Shown: piece by piece, positions 19,787 through 28,119 of the stretch | Position numbering within the stretch: position 1 is the first letter of the stretch | Layout: each line of letters starts with the position of its first letter | DNA from: Phycisphaerales bacterium | GTDB taxonomy: Bacteria; Planctomycetota; Phycisphaerae; Phycisphaerales; UBA1924 | Assembly: GCA_017642965.1 (NCBI GenBank) | Contig: JAEPOJ010000031.1 | Coordinates: forward strand, 1-46,199 | DNA length: 46,199 bases | Reading direction: 5' to 3' | Notes under the pieces: generated by a model | Told to the model about the DNA's origin: nothing | Databases searched by the model: none | Seen by the model: only the letters and a program-made list of their open reading frames with translations | Program-made: the position numbers and the translations under genes

Positions 19787-21256
19787 ATGATGCCGATTTC
19801 TGCCCATATTCTGATGATTGCTGGCTTGAGTGCCTCCATGGCCACCGCCCAGGATGCCTGGGAACTGGTCTGGGAAGATGAGTTCGAGGGCACCACGCTG
19901 GATGCAGGAAACTGGTCTGCCCAGACCGGCAATGGGACCGCGTACGGACTGCCCGCGGGGTGGGGCAACAACGAGCTCCAGTACTACACGAACTTCAGCG
20001 AGAATATCGTCGTTTCCGACGGCACGCTGAAAATCATCGCGCGTGAACGCAGCTTCGGTGGTAGTAATTACACATCCGCCCGCATCAGATCGCTCAACAA
20101 GCAGGAGTTCCTGTACGGACGTATCGAGGCGCGGATCAAGCTCCCTTCGACACCGGGCATCTGGCCCGCATTCTGGATGCTGCCGACCGACTCGCCGTAC
20201 GGAACCTGGGCGGCCTCCGGTGAAATCGACATCATGGAATCGGTGAACTACGCCGATCGGATCTACGGCACACTACATTACGGGAGCACTTGGCCGAATA
20301 ACACGCACGCAGGGCCTCGCCTGGAGGACGGCACCGATTTCTCGGATGACTTTCACGTGTACCGGGTCGACTGGGATCCCGATCAGATCACCTGGTACGT
20401 GGATGGAGTGCCGTATGGCTCCCGCTCGAGCTCGCAGTGGTTCTCAAGCGCTGACACCGGCAACCCCAGGGCGCCGTTCGACACCGAGTTTCATCTGCTC
20501 TTGAACGTGGCGGTCGGGGGCAACTTCCCCGGAAACCCGAACGGGTCATCCGTGTTCCCGCAGACCATGGAAGTGGACTATGTCCGTGCGTACTCGCGCA
20601 CGCAGCTTCCCTATCCTGGTGACCCGCATCCGATCCCGGGCACGATTCAGGCGGAGGACTTCGACCTTGGGGGGCAGGGCCAGAGCTACTTTGACTGCGA
20701 TCCGGAGAACAACGGTGGCGAGTACCGCGACTCCGGCGTTGATATCGAGGTGGCGACGGAAGAAGGTTTCAATATCGGGTGGATGTGCGAAGACGAGTGG
20801 CTCGAGTACACCGTCGATGTGCAGAACGCGGGTACGTACGATCTCGACGTTCGCGTCGCGTCCGTAGGCACCGGTGGGGGCTTCAGCATCGAGAAAGACG
20901 GTGTAGATCTGACCGGTACGGTCTATTTCCTTCCCACCGGCGGGTGGCAAACCTGGCAGACGGTCTCCACCACGCTCGAGTTGGAAGCCGGTGAGCAGGT
21001 GCTCCGCTTCGTCAATCAAGGTGCGTTCGACACGCAGTACAACCTGAACTCGATGACGTTCACGTCGCAGGGCCCGACTCCCTGCAGCGATGCCGATCTT
21101 GCTGCACCGTTTGGAGAACTGAACTTCTTTGACGTGAGCGCTTTCCTGACGGGTTTCAACGCGCAGGATCCAGCCGCAGACCTGAACAACGACGGTTCGT
21201 TTGACTTCTTCGATGTGTCGTCGTTCCTCACGACCTACAACGCGGGCTGCCCTTAA
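19787..21256 (+). CDS. Secreted GH16 beta-glucanase (laminarinase-like) with CBM6 and dockerin-like C-terminus
   Basis: The protein has 489 residues. A signal peptide (about 1-21, cut near ATA-QDAW) is followed by a GH16 domain (about 25-270) with the catalytic motif GEIDIMES: nucleophile Glu146, Asp148 and acid/base Glu151. A CBM6-type module (about 285-426) begins IPGTIQAEDFD and contains YRDSGVDIEV and the CEDEWLEYTVDV strand. The tail (433-489) is a dockerin-like module with two FFDVS.FLT repeats, a DLNNDGSFDFFD calcium-loop pattern and Cys at both ends (CSDAD to GCP). GH16 enzymes with EIDIME usually cut beta-1,3- or mixed-link glucans, and CBM6 often binds the same polymers. Laminarin is the likely substrate, but agar- or carrageenan-type GH16 is not formally excluded. 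Its stop overlaps that of the convergent gene within TTAA. Confidence 0.92.
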   Translation: MMPISAHILMIAGLSASMATAQDAWELVWEDEFEGTTLDAGNWSAQTGNGTAYGLPAGWGNNELQYYTNFSENIVVSDGTLKIIARERSFGGSNYTSARIRSLNKQEFLYGRIEARIKLPSTPGIWPAFWMLPTDSPYGTWAASGEIDIMESVNYADRIYGTLHYGSTWPNNTHAGPRLEDGTDFSDDFHVYRVDWDPDQITWYVDGVPYGSRSSSQWFSSADTGNPRAPFDTEFHLLLNVAVGGNFPGNPNGSSVFPQTMEVDYVRAYSRTQLPYPGDPHPIPGTIQAEDFDLGGQGQSYFDCDPENNGGEYRDSGVDIEVATEEGFNIGWMCEDEWLEYTVDVQNAGTYDLDVRVASVGTGGGFSIEKDGVDLTGTVYFLPTGGWQTWQTVSTTLELEAGEQVLRFVNQGAFDTQYNLNSMTFTSQGPTPCSDADLAAPFGELNFFDVSAFLTGFNAQDPAADLNNDGSFDFFDVSSFLTTYNAGCP

Positions 21257-22557
21257 TCGTTGTTTTCGGCTGACTCGGCTTCAACGACGTAGACCGGAAG
21301 ATTGGCAGTCCCAGCGTGCCCTTTTCCGTCGCGCACGGTGACGAAGATGCGATACGCCCCCGGCGTGTCCGGCATGACAATGCTGGCAGTCAGCACGCCC
21401 TCGGCTGTGATTTCGACATCGAGTTGCTCGATGCCGCGCTCAAAGTCGCCCCCCATGCTCTGCTCAGTGGATTCGGGGATCACGCGCCATTCCGTATCGA
21501 GGGTGTCGTTGTCCGGGTCGCTCGCGCGAACCTCTACCTGCACGGTCTCTGACACGAGCAGCCCGATGGGATTGCCCTCGGTCATATCAATGCCATCTAC
21601 CCGAGGTGCACGATTCTCTGGGGCTTCGCCGGTCCAGTACTCGCTCAGCACGTCGACGCGCTCAGTTGTTTCACCGGTAGGTAGAAGAAGGCCGTACCAG
21701 GTTTCCGTTTTCTCCTGCTTGTGTCCCCACAGGAACGCAAAGGAGCCGAGGCATGGTCCATCCAGGTTCGGTTGGATTGATGCGGCGTAGACATCGCGTA
21801 GAAAATCGGCCTTGGCAGCGCTCGGCTGCTCGTACGGGGCGCCCCAGGGTGTGCTGCCGGATTCCCAGTGGCCGAGAACGCCCCATTCTGTGGCGGCCCA
21901 CGCGCCAGTGTATCCCTGAGCGGCGAGGCGTTCAGGGATGCTGCCCATCCCCCCGTAAGCGTTGATGCCGATGAAGTCGATGTCGGGGCACTCGTTCTGG
22001 ATCCGGATCGCCTTGTCGTCGCCGATCTCGGCCACGATCGCCGCCCTCGGATGGTGGGGGTCGAGGCGACGGACGACAGCCGCGGCGTCGTTGATCTGCT
22101 GGAGCGCGATATCGAAGTCGCCGCCGAGCTCGACCTCGTTGCCTACGCCCCATGCCAGCAGTGCGGGGTGCTCGCGATGCTCGCGGACCAGCATCGCTAC
22201 TCTGTCGAGCTGTTCCCGGCGTGCATCTGGATCGCTGTAATCGAAGCCGTGTCGCTCGTGCTCCAGCCAGATGCCCGCGACAACCATGATGTCGAGCGAA
22301 TGTGCTTTATCGAGTAGCGCTCCGATGCCCTCGGCGTCCCATGTCCGGATCGTGTTGCCTCCGTATCGGGCGAGCAGTTCGAGGTTATCGACGCCGCCCA
22401 CTCCATAGATTGTGTGGGGTTCACCGTCGGCAATCAGCGTGTAGTTGTCGCCGTGCTTTTCGAGTGTGACCACGCTGCCGGTGTGCGAGACGCATCCAGA
22501 TCCGAGTGTCATGAGTATCCCTGCGAGTATGGCGGGGGCGAGTGGGTTCGTGTTCAT
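21253..22557 (-). CDS. Lipoprotein clan GH-A glycoside hydrolase with C-terminal Ig-like domain
   Basis: The protein has 434 residues. An upstream ATG at 22665 would run through the operator palindrome and precede the signal sequence; the ATG at 22557 with TAGGA before it starts a proper lipoprotein signal (lipobox LGSGC, Cys22). Residues 40-335 form a TIM-barrel of clan GH-A type: YGVGGVDNLELLARYGGNTIR resembles GH2 and GH5 barrels, LLAWGVGNEVEL gives the acid/base Glu141 after Asn140, DFIGINAYGG is a core strand and AATEWG gives the nucleophile Glu224. Residues about 345-430 form an Ig/cadherin-like domain (ENRAPRVDGIDMTEG, then DPDNDTLDTEW). I cannot place it in one GH family (GH2, GH5 or a GH158-like group). 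Membership of the operator regulon points to beta-glucan breakdown at the cell surface. Confidence 0.8.
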   Translation of the reverse strand: MNTNPLAPAILAGILMTLGSGCVSHTGSVVTLEKHGDNYTLIADGEPHTIYGVGGVDNLELLARYGGNTIRTWDAEGIGALLDKAHSLDIMVVAGIWLEHERHGFDYSDPDARREQLDRVAMLVREHREHPALLAWGVGNEVELGGDFDIALQQINDAAAVVRRLDPHHPRAAIVAEIGDDKAIRIQNECPDIDFIGINAYGGMGSIPERLAAQGYTGAWAATEWGVLGHWESGSTPWGAPYEQPSAAKADFLRDVYAASIQPNLDGPCLGSFAFLWGHKQEKTETWYGLLLPTGETTERVDVLSEYWTGEAPENRAPRVDGIDMTEGNPIGLLVSETVQVEVRASDPDNDTLDTEWRVIPESTEQSMGGDFERGIEQLDVEITAEGVLTASIVMPDTPGAYRIFVTVRDGKGHAGTANLPVYVVEAESAENND

Positions 22558-22565
22558 TCCTACAG

Positions 22566-22578
22566 CGTAACAGTTACG
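22566..22578. promoter_or_regulatory. Operator palindrome CGTAAC-A-GTTACG, site 2
   Basis: A 13-base inverted repeat, perfect apart from its central base, 8 bases upstream of the start codon of the GH-A lipoprotein (minus strand, start 22557). It lies immediately before the TAGGA ribosome-binding site, so a bound repressor would block initiation or early elongation. It is the same core, GTAAC-N-GTTAC, as the other four sites. Confidence 0.75.
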
Positions 22579-22698
22579 GGCCCTCAAATCGTTCGCTCGC
22601 GTGGAAATCTCTCGATCTCGTCCAGATTTCGAGCTCTCGGCACGGTTTCGATCCTCTCGGATCAAGATGATAGGGAAATGATTGGATAGGGCATCAAA

Positions 22699-22727
22699 TT
22701 GACAAGAATCCTGAGGGAGGGTTGCAT
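22699..22727 (+). promoter_or_regulatory. Putative sigma-70-like promoter of the pseudopilin-lacI-ABC operon
   Basis: A perfect -35 hexamer TTGACA at 22699-22704 is followed after 17 bases by a weak -10, TTGCAT, at 22722-22727. The predicted start of transcription falls at about 22734, at the left edge of operator site 3 (22736-22748). Confidence 0.55.
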
Positions 22728-22735
22728 CGGCGGAG

Positions 22736-22748
22736 CGTAACTGTTACG
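22736..22748. promoter_or_regulatory. Operator palindrome CGTAAC-T-GTTACG, site 3
   Basis: A 13-base palindrome with a single central base, identical to site 2 read on the other strand. It starts 8 bases downstream of the predicted -10 and so should cover the transcription start of the operon encoding the LacI regulator itself. That indicates autoregulation. Confidence 0.78.
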
Positions 22749-22794
22749 ATTGGTGCAACTGGCGCTTCATACCCTGACGACCCAGAGGCCAATC

Positions 22795-23811
22795 ATGAGC
22801 ACAGAGTCTAAGCGTTACTCGTCAATGACCAAGCCCAATCCACGCGGCTTCACGTTGATCGAACTACTCGTCGTCATCGCCATCATTGCGCTGCTGATCG
22901 GCATCCTCTTGCCTGCGCTCGGGTCTGCCCGCGAGACCGCTAAGGATGTGCTCTGCAAGTCGAATCAGCGTCAGCTAGCCACTGCGACTTTGGTTTACGC
23001 GAATGACTACAAGGGCAAGTTTCCGCCTGTTCTTGGCGGACCATTCGTGATCGATCCAGAGAATGGCAAGCGGAACATGGTGTGGTACGATGAGAACCGA
23101 TTGGGAAGATATCTTCCACAAGAGGATTTCCGCAATGTTTCCGCCAGCAATCAGGAAAACCCCACGATCGGCGGGACGGTGCTTCGTTGCCCTAATCATC
23201 CGGATGGCTCCAGGTCATATACGATGAATCACTGGGCTGCGTCCGCTGGTGAGGTAGGTGAGCCAAACTTTGGCACAGGTACCGTCCCTTACTATCGGCC
23301 TGGCACGTATCAGGGTAGCGATAACTACCAACTCGGGCAGGGCTTTGACACGACTGTAGAACGCTCCGGAGATATGCTGCTCTTCTCGGAGGCTTGGGGG
23401 TTCTGGACTTCGGAACTTGAGAACGAGTACGATGAGCGGTCCTGGTTTACGGCTTCCAGCATCGGTTCAAAGGGGTTGCCTGGCGAGCGATTTGGGGGTG
23501 GTATGGGCGTTCCAGACCTCGACCTCGTGGGAAACTGGACTGGTGTAGGGCAGTTCCCGAGGGCTCCTGAGATGGAAGGGGATCTGGGAACGGCACCGAC
23601 TGCCTATATTCCGTACTACCGTCATCCCAATCGAAGAGATGAGTCGTTCGCGATTAAGGGTGGGGCCAACATGGTCTTTGCGGATGGCCACGTTGAGAAG
23701 TTTGATGCCCGCGAGCTCTTTGATGCCGATACGGGTAGAAGCACCTATGAGGTCCTCTGGTCGCTCAACGATCAGCGGGTCGAGATCCGAGAGCTGGGAC
23801 CGGAGCCATAA
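22795..23811 (+). CDS. H-X9-DG type pseudopilin-like protein heading a sugar-uptake operon
   Basis: The protein has 338 residues from the ATG at 22795, chosen because AGAGG lies 7 bases upstream; an upstream TTG at 22750 is within 2 bases of the operator. The N-terminus ends in [20 protein letters not shown], a textbook prepilin cleavage site and helix. The C-terminal part shows [10 protein letters not shown]...[15 protein letters not shown], the ADGHV signature of the large family of planctomycete H-X9-DG (DUF1559-type) pseudopilin proteins. Such proteins have no established individual functions. It is the first gene of an operon with a LacI regulator and sugar transporter genes, and the LacI gene follows after 3 bases. 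A part in capturing or handling glucan at the cell surface is an inference from that context. Confidence 0.85.
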   Translation: MSTESKRYSSMTKPNPRGFTLIELLVVIAIIALLIGILLPALGSARETAKDVLCKSNQRQLATATLVYANDYKGKFPPVLGGPFVIDPENGKRNMVWYDENRLGRYLPQEDFRNVSASNQENPTIGGTVLRCPNHPDGSRSYTMNHWAASAGEVGEPNFGTGTVPYYRPGTYQGSDNYQLGQGFDTTVERSGDMLLFSEAWGFWTSELENEYDERSWFTASSIGSKGLPGERFGGGMGVPDLDLVGNWTGVGQFPRAPEMEGDLGTAPTAYIPYYRHPNRRDESFAIKGGANMVFADGHVEKFDARELFDADTGRSTYEVLWSLNDQRVEIRELGPEP

Positions 23812-23814
23812 ATC

Positions 23815-24864
23815 ATGAGTTCAGTACGTCAGATCGCAAACGAGCTCGGTATCTCTGTCGCTACCGTTTCGCGTGCCATGAATCAGCGCAGTGGAGTGAG
23901 CGAAGAAACCCGGCGCAAGGTCCTCGAACTCGCTCAGCGGCACCAGTACAAGCCCTCAATGGGACGCAAGCCCACGAACATCATCGGCTTGGTGTACCCG
24001 GAAGAGCCGGTCAAATCTGATCTCGGGGACTTCGAGGCCTCGCTGCTTTCCGGGATCCTTCGCGGTGTCTACGAGAAGAAGCACGATCTCGCGTTCATCA
24101 GCGCTGCCCGTGATAAGCACCCCGATGAGACCTATACCCAGTTCTTCCATCGCAAGGGCGTGAGCGCCATTATCATGAGATCGCTGGGCGATACCTCACT
24201 CGTGGAGCGGATCACCAGCGAGGGTTTCCCTGTTCTTCTGGTCGCCGACCGTTCCGAGGATCCGGCGGTTTCGTATCTCGATTCGATCTCGCACGATACC
24301 TCCCGCAAGGCGATCGAGCACCTGATCAGCCTGGGTCACAAACGGATCGGGCTCGCGATGCACAACATCGTGGACACCGACCATCAGGATCGGGAATCGG
24401 GCTACCGCGACGCGCTTCACGACGCGGGGATCAAGGTCGATGAATCGCTGATCGTGAAGGCCGAGGCAAACACCGCCGGGGGTGAGATCATGCTCACCCG
24501 TCTGCTCGAGCAGGAGCACCCGCCCACGGCGATCTTCTTCACGAACCCGATGTCTACGATCGGTGCCTTGCACAAGTGTCTGCGGCTTGGCATCAAGGTG
24601 CCCAAGGACCTATCGATCGTTGGCTTTGACGATTCGGTCACGCGTCACCAGACATTCCCTCGGTACACCGCGGTCTGTCAGGATGCGATCTCGCTCGGTG
24701 TCGAGGCCGCGCGTTGGATCACGCGTGCCGCCCAGAGCGACGAGGCAATGCCGATCTACCGGGAGGTCCGTCCAACGAGCTTCGAGGTGCTTGAGACAAC
24801 GTCGTACGCCTCTGTCTCGCCGGTCCGCATCGGGCCCGACGGGGAACTGATCCGCACAGTCTGA
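23815..24864 (+). CDS. LacI-family transcriptional regulator of the beta-glucan locus
   Basis: This 349-residue regulator has a LacI helix-turn-helix at the N-terminus (VRQIANELGISVATVSRAMN, then VSEETRRKVLELAQRHQYKPS), a hinge region, and a periplasmic-binding-protein-like sensor domain (about 60-335) with GLVYPEEP, ISLGHKRIGLAM, ESGYRDALHDAGI, PTAIFFTNPMSTIGAL and LSIVGFDDS. It sits between the pseudopilin and the binding protein in one operon, overlapping the latter by 1 base (TGATG). The palindrome GTAAC-N-GTTAC at five places in the locus, including in front of this operon, is the best candidate for its binding site. The inducer is probably an oligosaccharide released from beta-glucan or a derivative. 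Both points are inference. Confidence 0.93.
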   Translation: MSSVRQIANELGISVATVSRAMNQRSGVSEETRRKVLELAQRHQYKPSMGRKPTNIIGLVYPEEPVKSDLGDFEASLLSGILRGVYEKKHDLAFISAARDKHPDETYTQFFHRKGVSAIIMRSLGDTSLVERITSEGFPVLLVADRSEDPAVSYLDSISHDTSRKAIEHLISLGHKRIGLAMHNIVDTDHQDRESGYRDALHDAGIKVDESLIVKAEANTAGGEIMLTRLLEQEHPPTAIFFTNPMSTIGALHKCLRLGIKVPKDLSIVGFDDSVTRHQTFPRYTAVCQDAISLGVEAARWITRAAQSDEAMPIYREVRPTSFEVLETTSYASVSPVRIGPDGELIRTV

Positions 24865-26282
24865 TGCAGCGAATCGCCAACACCATCCTCGCGCTCCGTG
24901 GCCTGTCTTCCGGTGTTTGGGTCATCGGGGCGCTCTTCGTGATCAGCGCCGTCTTTGTCCTGAATCGAGAGCAGACGCAGCAGGGAGATCTCGAGTTCTG
25001 GTTGTTCTCGCTCGAGCACGAGCAGATGTATATCCCATTGATCAAGGAGTACGAGCAGGCCGAGGGGCTTGAGCTCGACACAACCCTGATGAGCATCCCG
25101 GCGATCCAGAGCCGGATGATGAGTGGCTTCTTCGGTGGGCTGCCGACCGCGGACCTGATCGAGATCGAGCGTGCCGTCGCACCGCAGGTGTTCATGGGGC
25201 CGACCGAGGCCATTGGGTTGACGGACCTCACCGATATGCTCGCCAGCGAGGGTTTGCTCGAGCAGCTGAATACGCCCTCGCTCAGCCCTTGGAGTGTTGA
25301 CGGGCGTGTGTTCGGATTGCCGCACGACGTCCATCCGGTCATGCTTGCGTACCGTGCGGATCTCACGGAAGCAGCCGGGATCGATCTCACGCAAGTCGAA
25401 ACATGGGAAGAATACTTCCGGGCGCTGCGCCCCCTCATGAAGGATGAGGACGGTGACGGCAAGCCGGACCATACGCCGTTGTCGTTCTGGTACACCAACC
25501 AGGACATGATCGAGACGCTGCTGCTGCAGGGGGATGGTCAGCTCTTCACTCAGGGCGGGACACCCACAATCGACAATGAACGCAACGCGATGCTTATTGC
25601 TGAGATGGCCTCGTGGTGCGTGGGCCCAGATCCTGTCGCGATCTATGTGGACGAATGGAGCGCGGGCGGTCACCAGGACAAGGTGAACGGTGTCGCGATC
25701 GGATACATCGCACCGGACTGGATGTGCTCGATCTGGAAGATGCACGTCCCTGGGCTCGAGGGCAAGCTGAAACTCATCCCGCTGCCGGCGTTCGAACCGG
25801 GCGGGAGAAGGACAAGCGTGCGTGGGGGGACGATGCTAGGGATACCGAAGACAACCGAGCAGTTTGACCGCGCGTGGGCGTATGCGAAGCTCCTGTACAC
25901 ATCACCGGAGGTGGCAAGGCAGCTCTACCAGGAGGTAGACATCATCTCGCCGGTGAAATCGCTCTGGGATGATCCGGTGTATGACCAGCCCGATCCCTTC
26001 TTTATGAATCAGCGCAAGGGGCGGATGTATATCGAGCTTGCGCCAGATATTCCTCTGCGCCCGTCGTCGCCGTATAACAAGCAGGCCGCGATCGACGTTC
26101 GCGATGCCATGGGGCAGCTCGCAGATTACGCACGTGTGAACCGTGTGTACACATCGGAAGAACTGCTGCCGAAGGCGAAGGAGCTCCTCTCGCGGGTTCA
26201 GAAGCAGACTGAGCGGCGCATGTCTCGCAACGCGTTCGCGGCTGAGGATCTCGCGGCATCTGGTCGTGGGGGCGAGCAATGA
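24864..26282 (+). CDS. ABC transporter sugar-binding protein, membrane-anchored
   Basis: This is a 472-residue family 1 extracellular solute-binding protein. The fold is recognised from DLEFWLFSLEHEQMYIPLIKEYEQ near 45-68, VDGRVFGLPHDVHPVMLAYRADL around 145-168, a DEDGDGKPDHTPLSFW segment and the C-terminal AWAYAKLLYTSPEVARQLY. Instead of a lipobox it begins with a cytoplasmic stretch and a hydrophobic helix (about 17-36, VWVIGALFVISAVFVL), so it is probably held by an uncleaved membrane anchor. It is followed by two permease genes with overlapping codons and captures the oligosaccharide for import. The tail from about 450 is polar and of unknown role. Confidence 0.9.
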   Translation: MQRIANTILALRGLSSGVWVIGALFVISAVFVLNREQTQQGDLEFWLFSLEHEQMYIPLIKEYEQAEGLELDTTLMSIPAIQSRMMSGFFGGLPTADLIEIERAVAPQVFMGPTEAIGLTDLTDMLASEGLLEQLNTPSLSPWSVDGRVFGLPHDVHPVMLAYRADLTEAAGIDLTQVETWEEYFRALRPLMKDEDGDGKPDHTPLSFWYTNQDMIETLLLQGDGQLFTQGGTPTIDNERNAMLIAEMASWCVGPDPVAIYVDEWSAGGHQDKVNGVAIGYIAPDWMCSIWKMHVPGLEGKLKLIPLPAFEPGGRRTSVRGGTMLGIPKTTEQFDRAWAYAKLLYTSPEVARQLYQEVDIISPVKSLWDDPVYDQPDPFFMNQRKGRMYIELAPDIPLRPSSPYNKQAAIDVRDAMGQLADYARVNRVYTSEELLPKAKELLSRVQKQTERRMSRNAFAAEDLAASGRGGEQ

Positions 26283-27178
26283 GGAGCGGTGAGATCGATC
26301 GGTCGCGGGTGGTCTTCTCGTGGGCGATGCTCGCGCCGTTTCTGGCGTTGTTCATCATCTTTGTTGTGTACCCACTGATCCAGTCCGCTTTCCTCGCGGC
26401 GAACCAGACCTTCGGGCCCGGAACCCGCACCTATGTCGGCACGAAGAACTTTCAGTTGCTCTTCTCAGATCCTGTGTTCTGGAAATCGATCTGGAACACA
26501 TTCATCTATGCGCTGGGTTCGTTGTTCATCCAACTGCCAATCGCTTTCCTTCTGGCTTTGGCGCTGAACTCCCGCAAGCTCAGGGGCAAAGGAATCTACC
26601 GGCTGATCTTTTTCAGCCCACAGCTCATGGGGTTGGTGTTCGTGTCGATCCTCGGTGCGCTGGCTTTCGAGAAGCGGGCCGGTCTTGTGAACCAGGCCAT
26701 CGCTTTCATCACCCAGAACCCGAAGTACCTCGAGATCGACTGGCTCCAGCAGCACGTGATGGCAACGCTGATCCTGATCTCGCTCTGGCTGTACGTGGGT
26801 TTCAACATGATCTACTTTCTCGCGGCGCTCCAGAGCGTGGATCGATCGCTGATGGAGGCGGCTGAGATCGACGGTGCGAGCGCCTGGGGTAAGCTCCGCC
26901 ATGTCATCTTCCCGAGCGTCAAGCCCGTCGCAACCTTTGTCGTGCTGCTCTCCATGATTGGTTCGCTCCAGCTCTTCGAGCTCCCGTACATCCTGCTCGA
27001 GGGCAGTGGGGGGCCTGGCAACCGCGGGCTCACAATCGTGATGTACCTCTATCAGAACGGCTTCGATCTGGGAGACCTTGGCTATGCGTCCGCGATCGGT
27101 TGGGTGCTTGCGCTCATCCTCATTGGGCTTGCGTTGGTGCAGGTGAAGCTTACGCGTGCGCAGGAGGTGGGGCAGTGA
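26279..27178 (+). CDS. Sugar ABC transporter permease, MalF/UgpA type
   Basis: This 299-residue inner-membrane permease has six predicted helices. The first is at about 11-33 (VVFSWAMLAPFLALFIIFVVYPLI), and the cytoplasmic EAA loop near 195-215 reads EAAEIDGASAWGKLRHVIFPSV, the contact site for the ATPase. NYLFSDP-type periplasmic loops follow helix 1. It overlaps the binding-protein stop by 4 bases (ATGA) and the second permease by 4 (GTGA). Together with that permease and, most likely, the ATPase at 18580-19644, it forms a CUT1-type oligosaccharide importer. Confidence 0.93.
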   Translation: MRSGEIDRSRVVFSWAMLAPFLALFIIFVVYPLIQSAFLAANQTFGPGTRTYVGTKNFQLLFSDPVFWKSIWNTFIYALGSLFIQLPIAFLLALALNSRKLRGKGIYRLIFFSPQLMGLVFVSILGALAFEKRAGLVNQAIAFITQNPKYLEIDWLQQHVMATLILISLWLYVGFNMIYFLAALQSVDRSLMEAAEIDGASAWGKLRHVIFPSVKPVATFVVLLSMIGSLQLFELPYILLEGSGGPGNRGLTIVMYLYQNGFDLGDLGYASAIGWVLALILIGLALVQVKLTRAQEVGQ

Positions 27179-28032
27179 CTTCTCCGGGCAAGCGAAGCGT
27201 GAATAAGTGGCTGCTGCACGCGGTGCTGGCCGTGCTCGCGGTGATCACGCTGATCCCGTACCTCTGGCTGATTATCGCTTCACTGAAGGGGCAGGATGAT
27301 TTCTTCAGCGCGATCTTCTTCCCGCCGGGCGATGGCCCGCTCGGCATCGGGTGGGACAAGCTCACCCTGAACAACTACCGCGAACTGTATGAACTCGGGT
27401 TTCAGAAGAACCTGATCAACTCGGTATTCTATTCTGCGACGACCGCGCTCTTTGCCACACTTATCTGTGCGGCGACGGGCTTCGTGCTCGCGAAGCACCG
27501 GTTCAGGGGGCGCAACCTGATCACGCTTGTGGTCCTCGGGGCATTGATCGTGCCACCAACGCTCCTGCTCGCGCCCGGGTACGAGCTTTTGTACGACATC
27601 GGGCTGCTCGATACGGCCTGGGGGCTGTTGCTCCCGCTGCTCGCGCCCGCCTTCGGTGTGTTTCTCTTCAGGCAGGCGGTGATCCAGTCCGTCCCCGACG
27701 AGCTCCTGGAGGCTGCGAGAATAGACGGGTGTTCCGAGTGGTCGATCTTTTTCATCGTGGTGCTTCCGCTGGTGAGGCCGATGATCGGCGCCTTCATGCT
27801 CATCACCTTCCTGGCGATGTGGAACAACTTCATCTCACCCCAGATCGTGCTCCAATCCGCAGAGAAACAGCCGCTGTCTGTCGCGATCTCTCAGCTCAGA
27901 GGGGTCTACAAAACTGACTACGGTCTGCTCACCGCGGCCACCGTTGTCTCTGTACTCCCTGTCGCCGCGCTCTTCCTCATCCTTCAGAAGCAGTTCATCT
28001 CTGGGCTGACAAGCGGTGCCGTGAAGGGCTGA
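27175..28032 (+). CDS. Sugar ABC transporter permease, MalG/UgpE type
   Basis: This is a 285-residue permease. I take the GTG at 27175 as the start because it overlaps the previous TGA and has GGAGG at 27163-27167; an upstream ATG at 27100 lies inside the preceding permease and would add a cysteine-rich, non-membrane extension. The protein has six helices, the first at about 12-34 (LLHAVLAVLAVITLIPYLWLII). The EAA loop reads EAARIDGCSEWSIFFIVVLPLV and the MalG-type end reads FLILQKQFISGLTSGAVKG. It completes the operon that starts at the pseudopilin. There is no terminator reading in this direction directly after it. Confidence 0.93.
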   Translation: MTSPGKRSVNKWLLHAVLAVLAVITLIPYLWLIIASLKGQDDFFSAIFFPPGDGPLGIGWDKLTLNNYRELYELGFQKNLINSVFYSATTALFATLICAATGFVLAKHRFRGRNLITLVVLGALIVPPTLLLAPGYELLYDIGLLDTAWGLLLPLLAPAFGVFLFRQAVIQSVPDELLEAARIDGCSEWSIFFIVVLPLVRPMIGAFMLITFLAMWNNFISPQIVLQSAEKQPLSVAISQLRGVYKTDYGLLTAATVVSVLPVAALFLILQKQFISGLTSGAVKG

Positions 28033-28046
28033 GACTCTGCGTGGTC

Positions 28047-28083
28047 AAAAAAATCTCGCCCATGCGGTAAAGCATCGGCGAGA
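28047..28083 (-). terminator. Rho-independent terminator of the PEP-CTERM-like gene
   Basis: On the minus strand, TCTCGCC (complement of 28077-28083) pairs with GGCGAGA (complement of 28054-28060) around an inner ATGC/GCAT stem separated by a C-C mismatch. The stem is followed by seven T (complement of 28047-28053). It lies about 37 bases after the stop of the gene at 28120-28794. On the + strand the A-run precedes the stem, so it is not a typical terminator for the permease operon. Confidence 0.8.
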
Positions 28084-28119
28084 CTCTGGATGAGAAACCT
28101 GGATCGTAAGCTGATCGCC

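Noticed and set aside
22558..22665. N-terminal extension of the GH-A lipoprotein gene from 22665
   Set aside because: It would put charged residues before the lipoprotein signal and place the operator palindrome inside the coding region.
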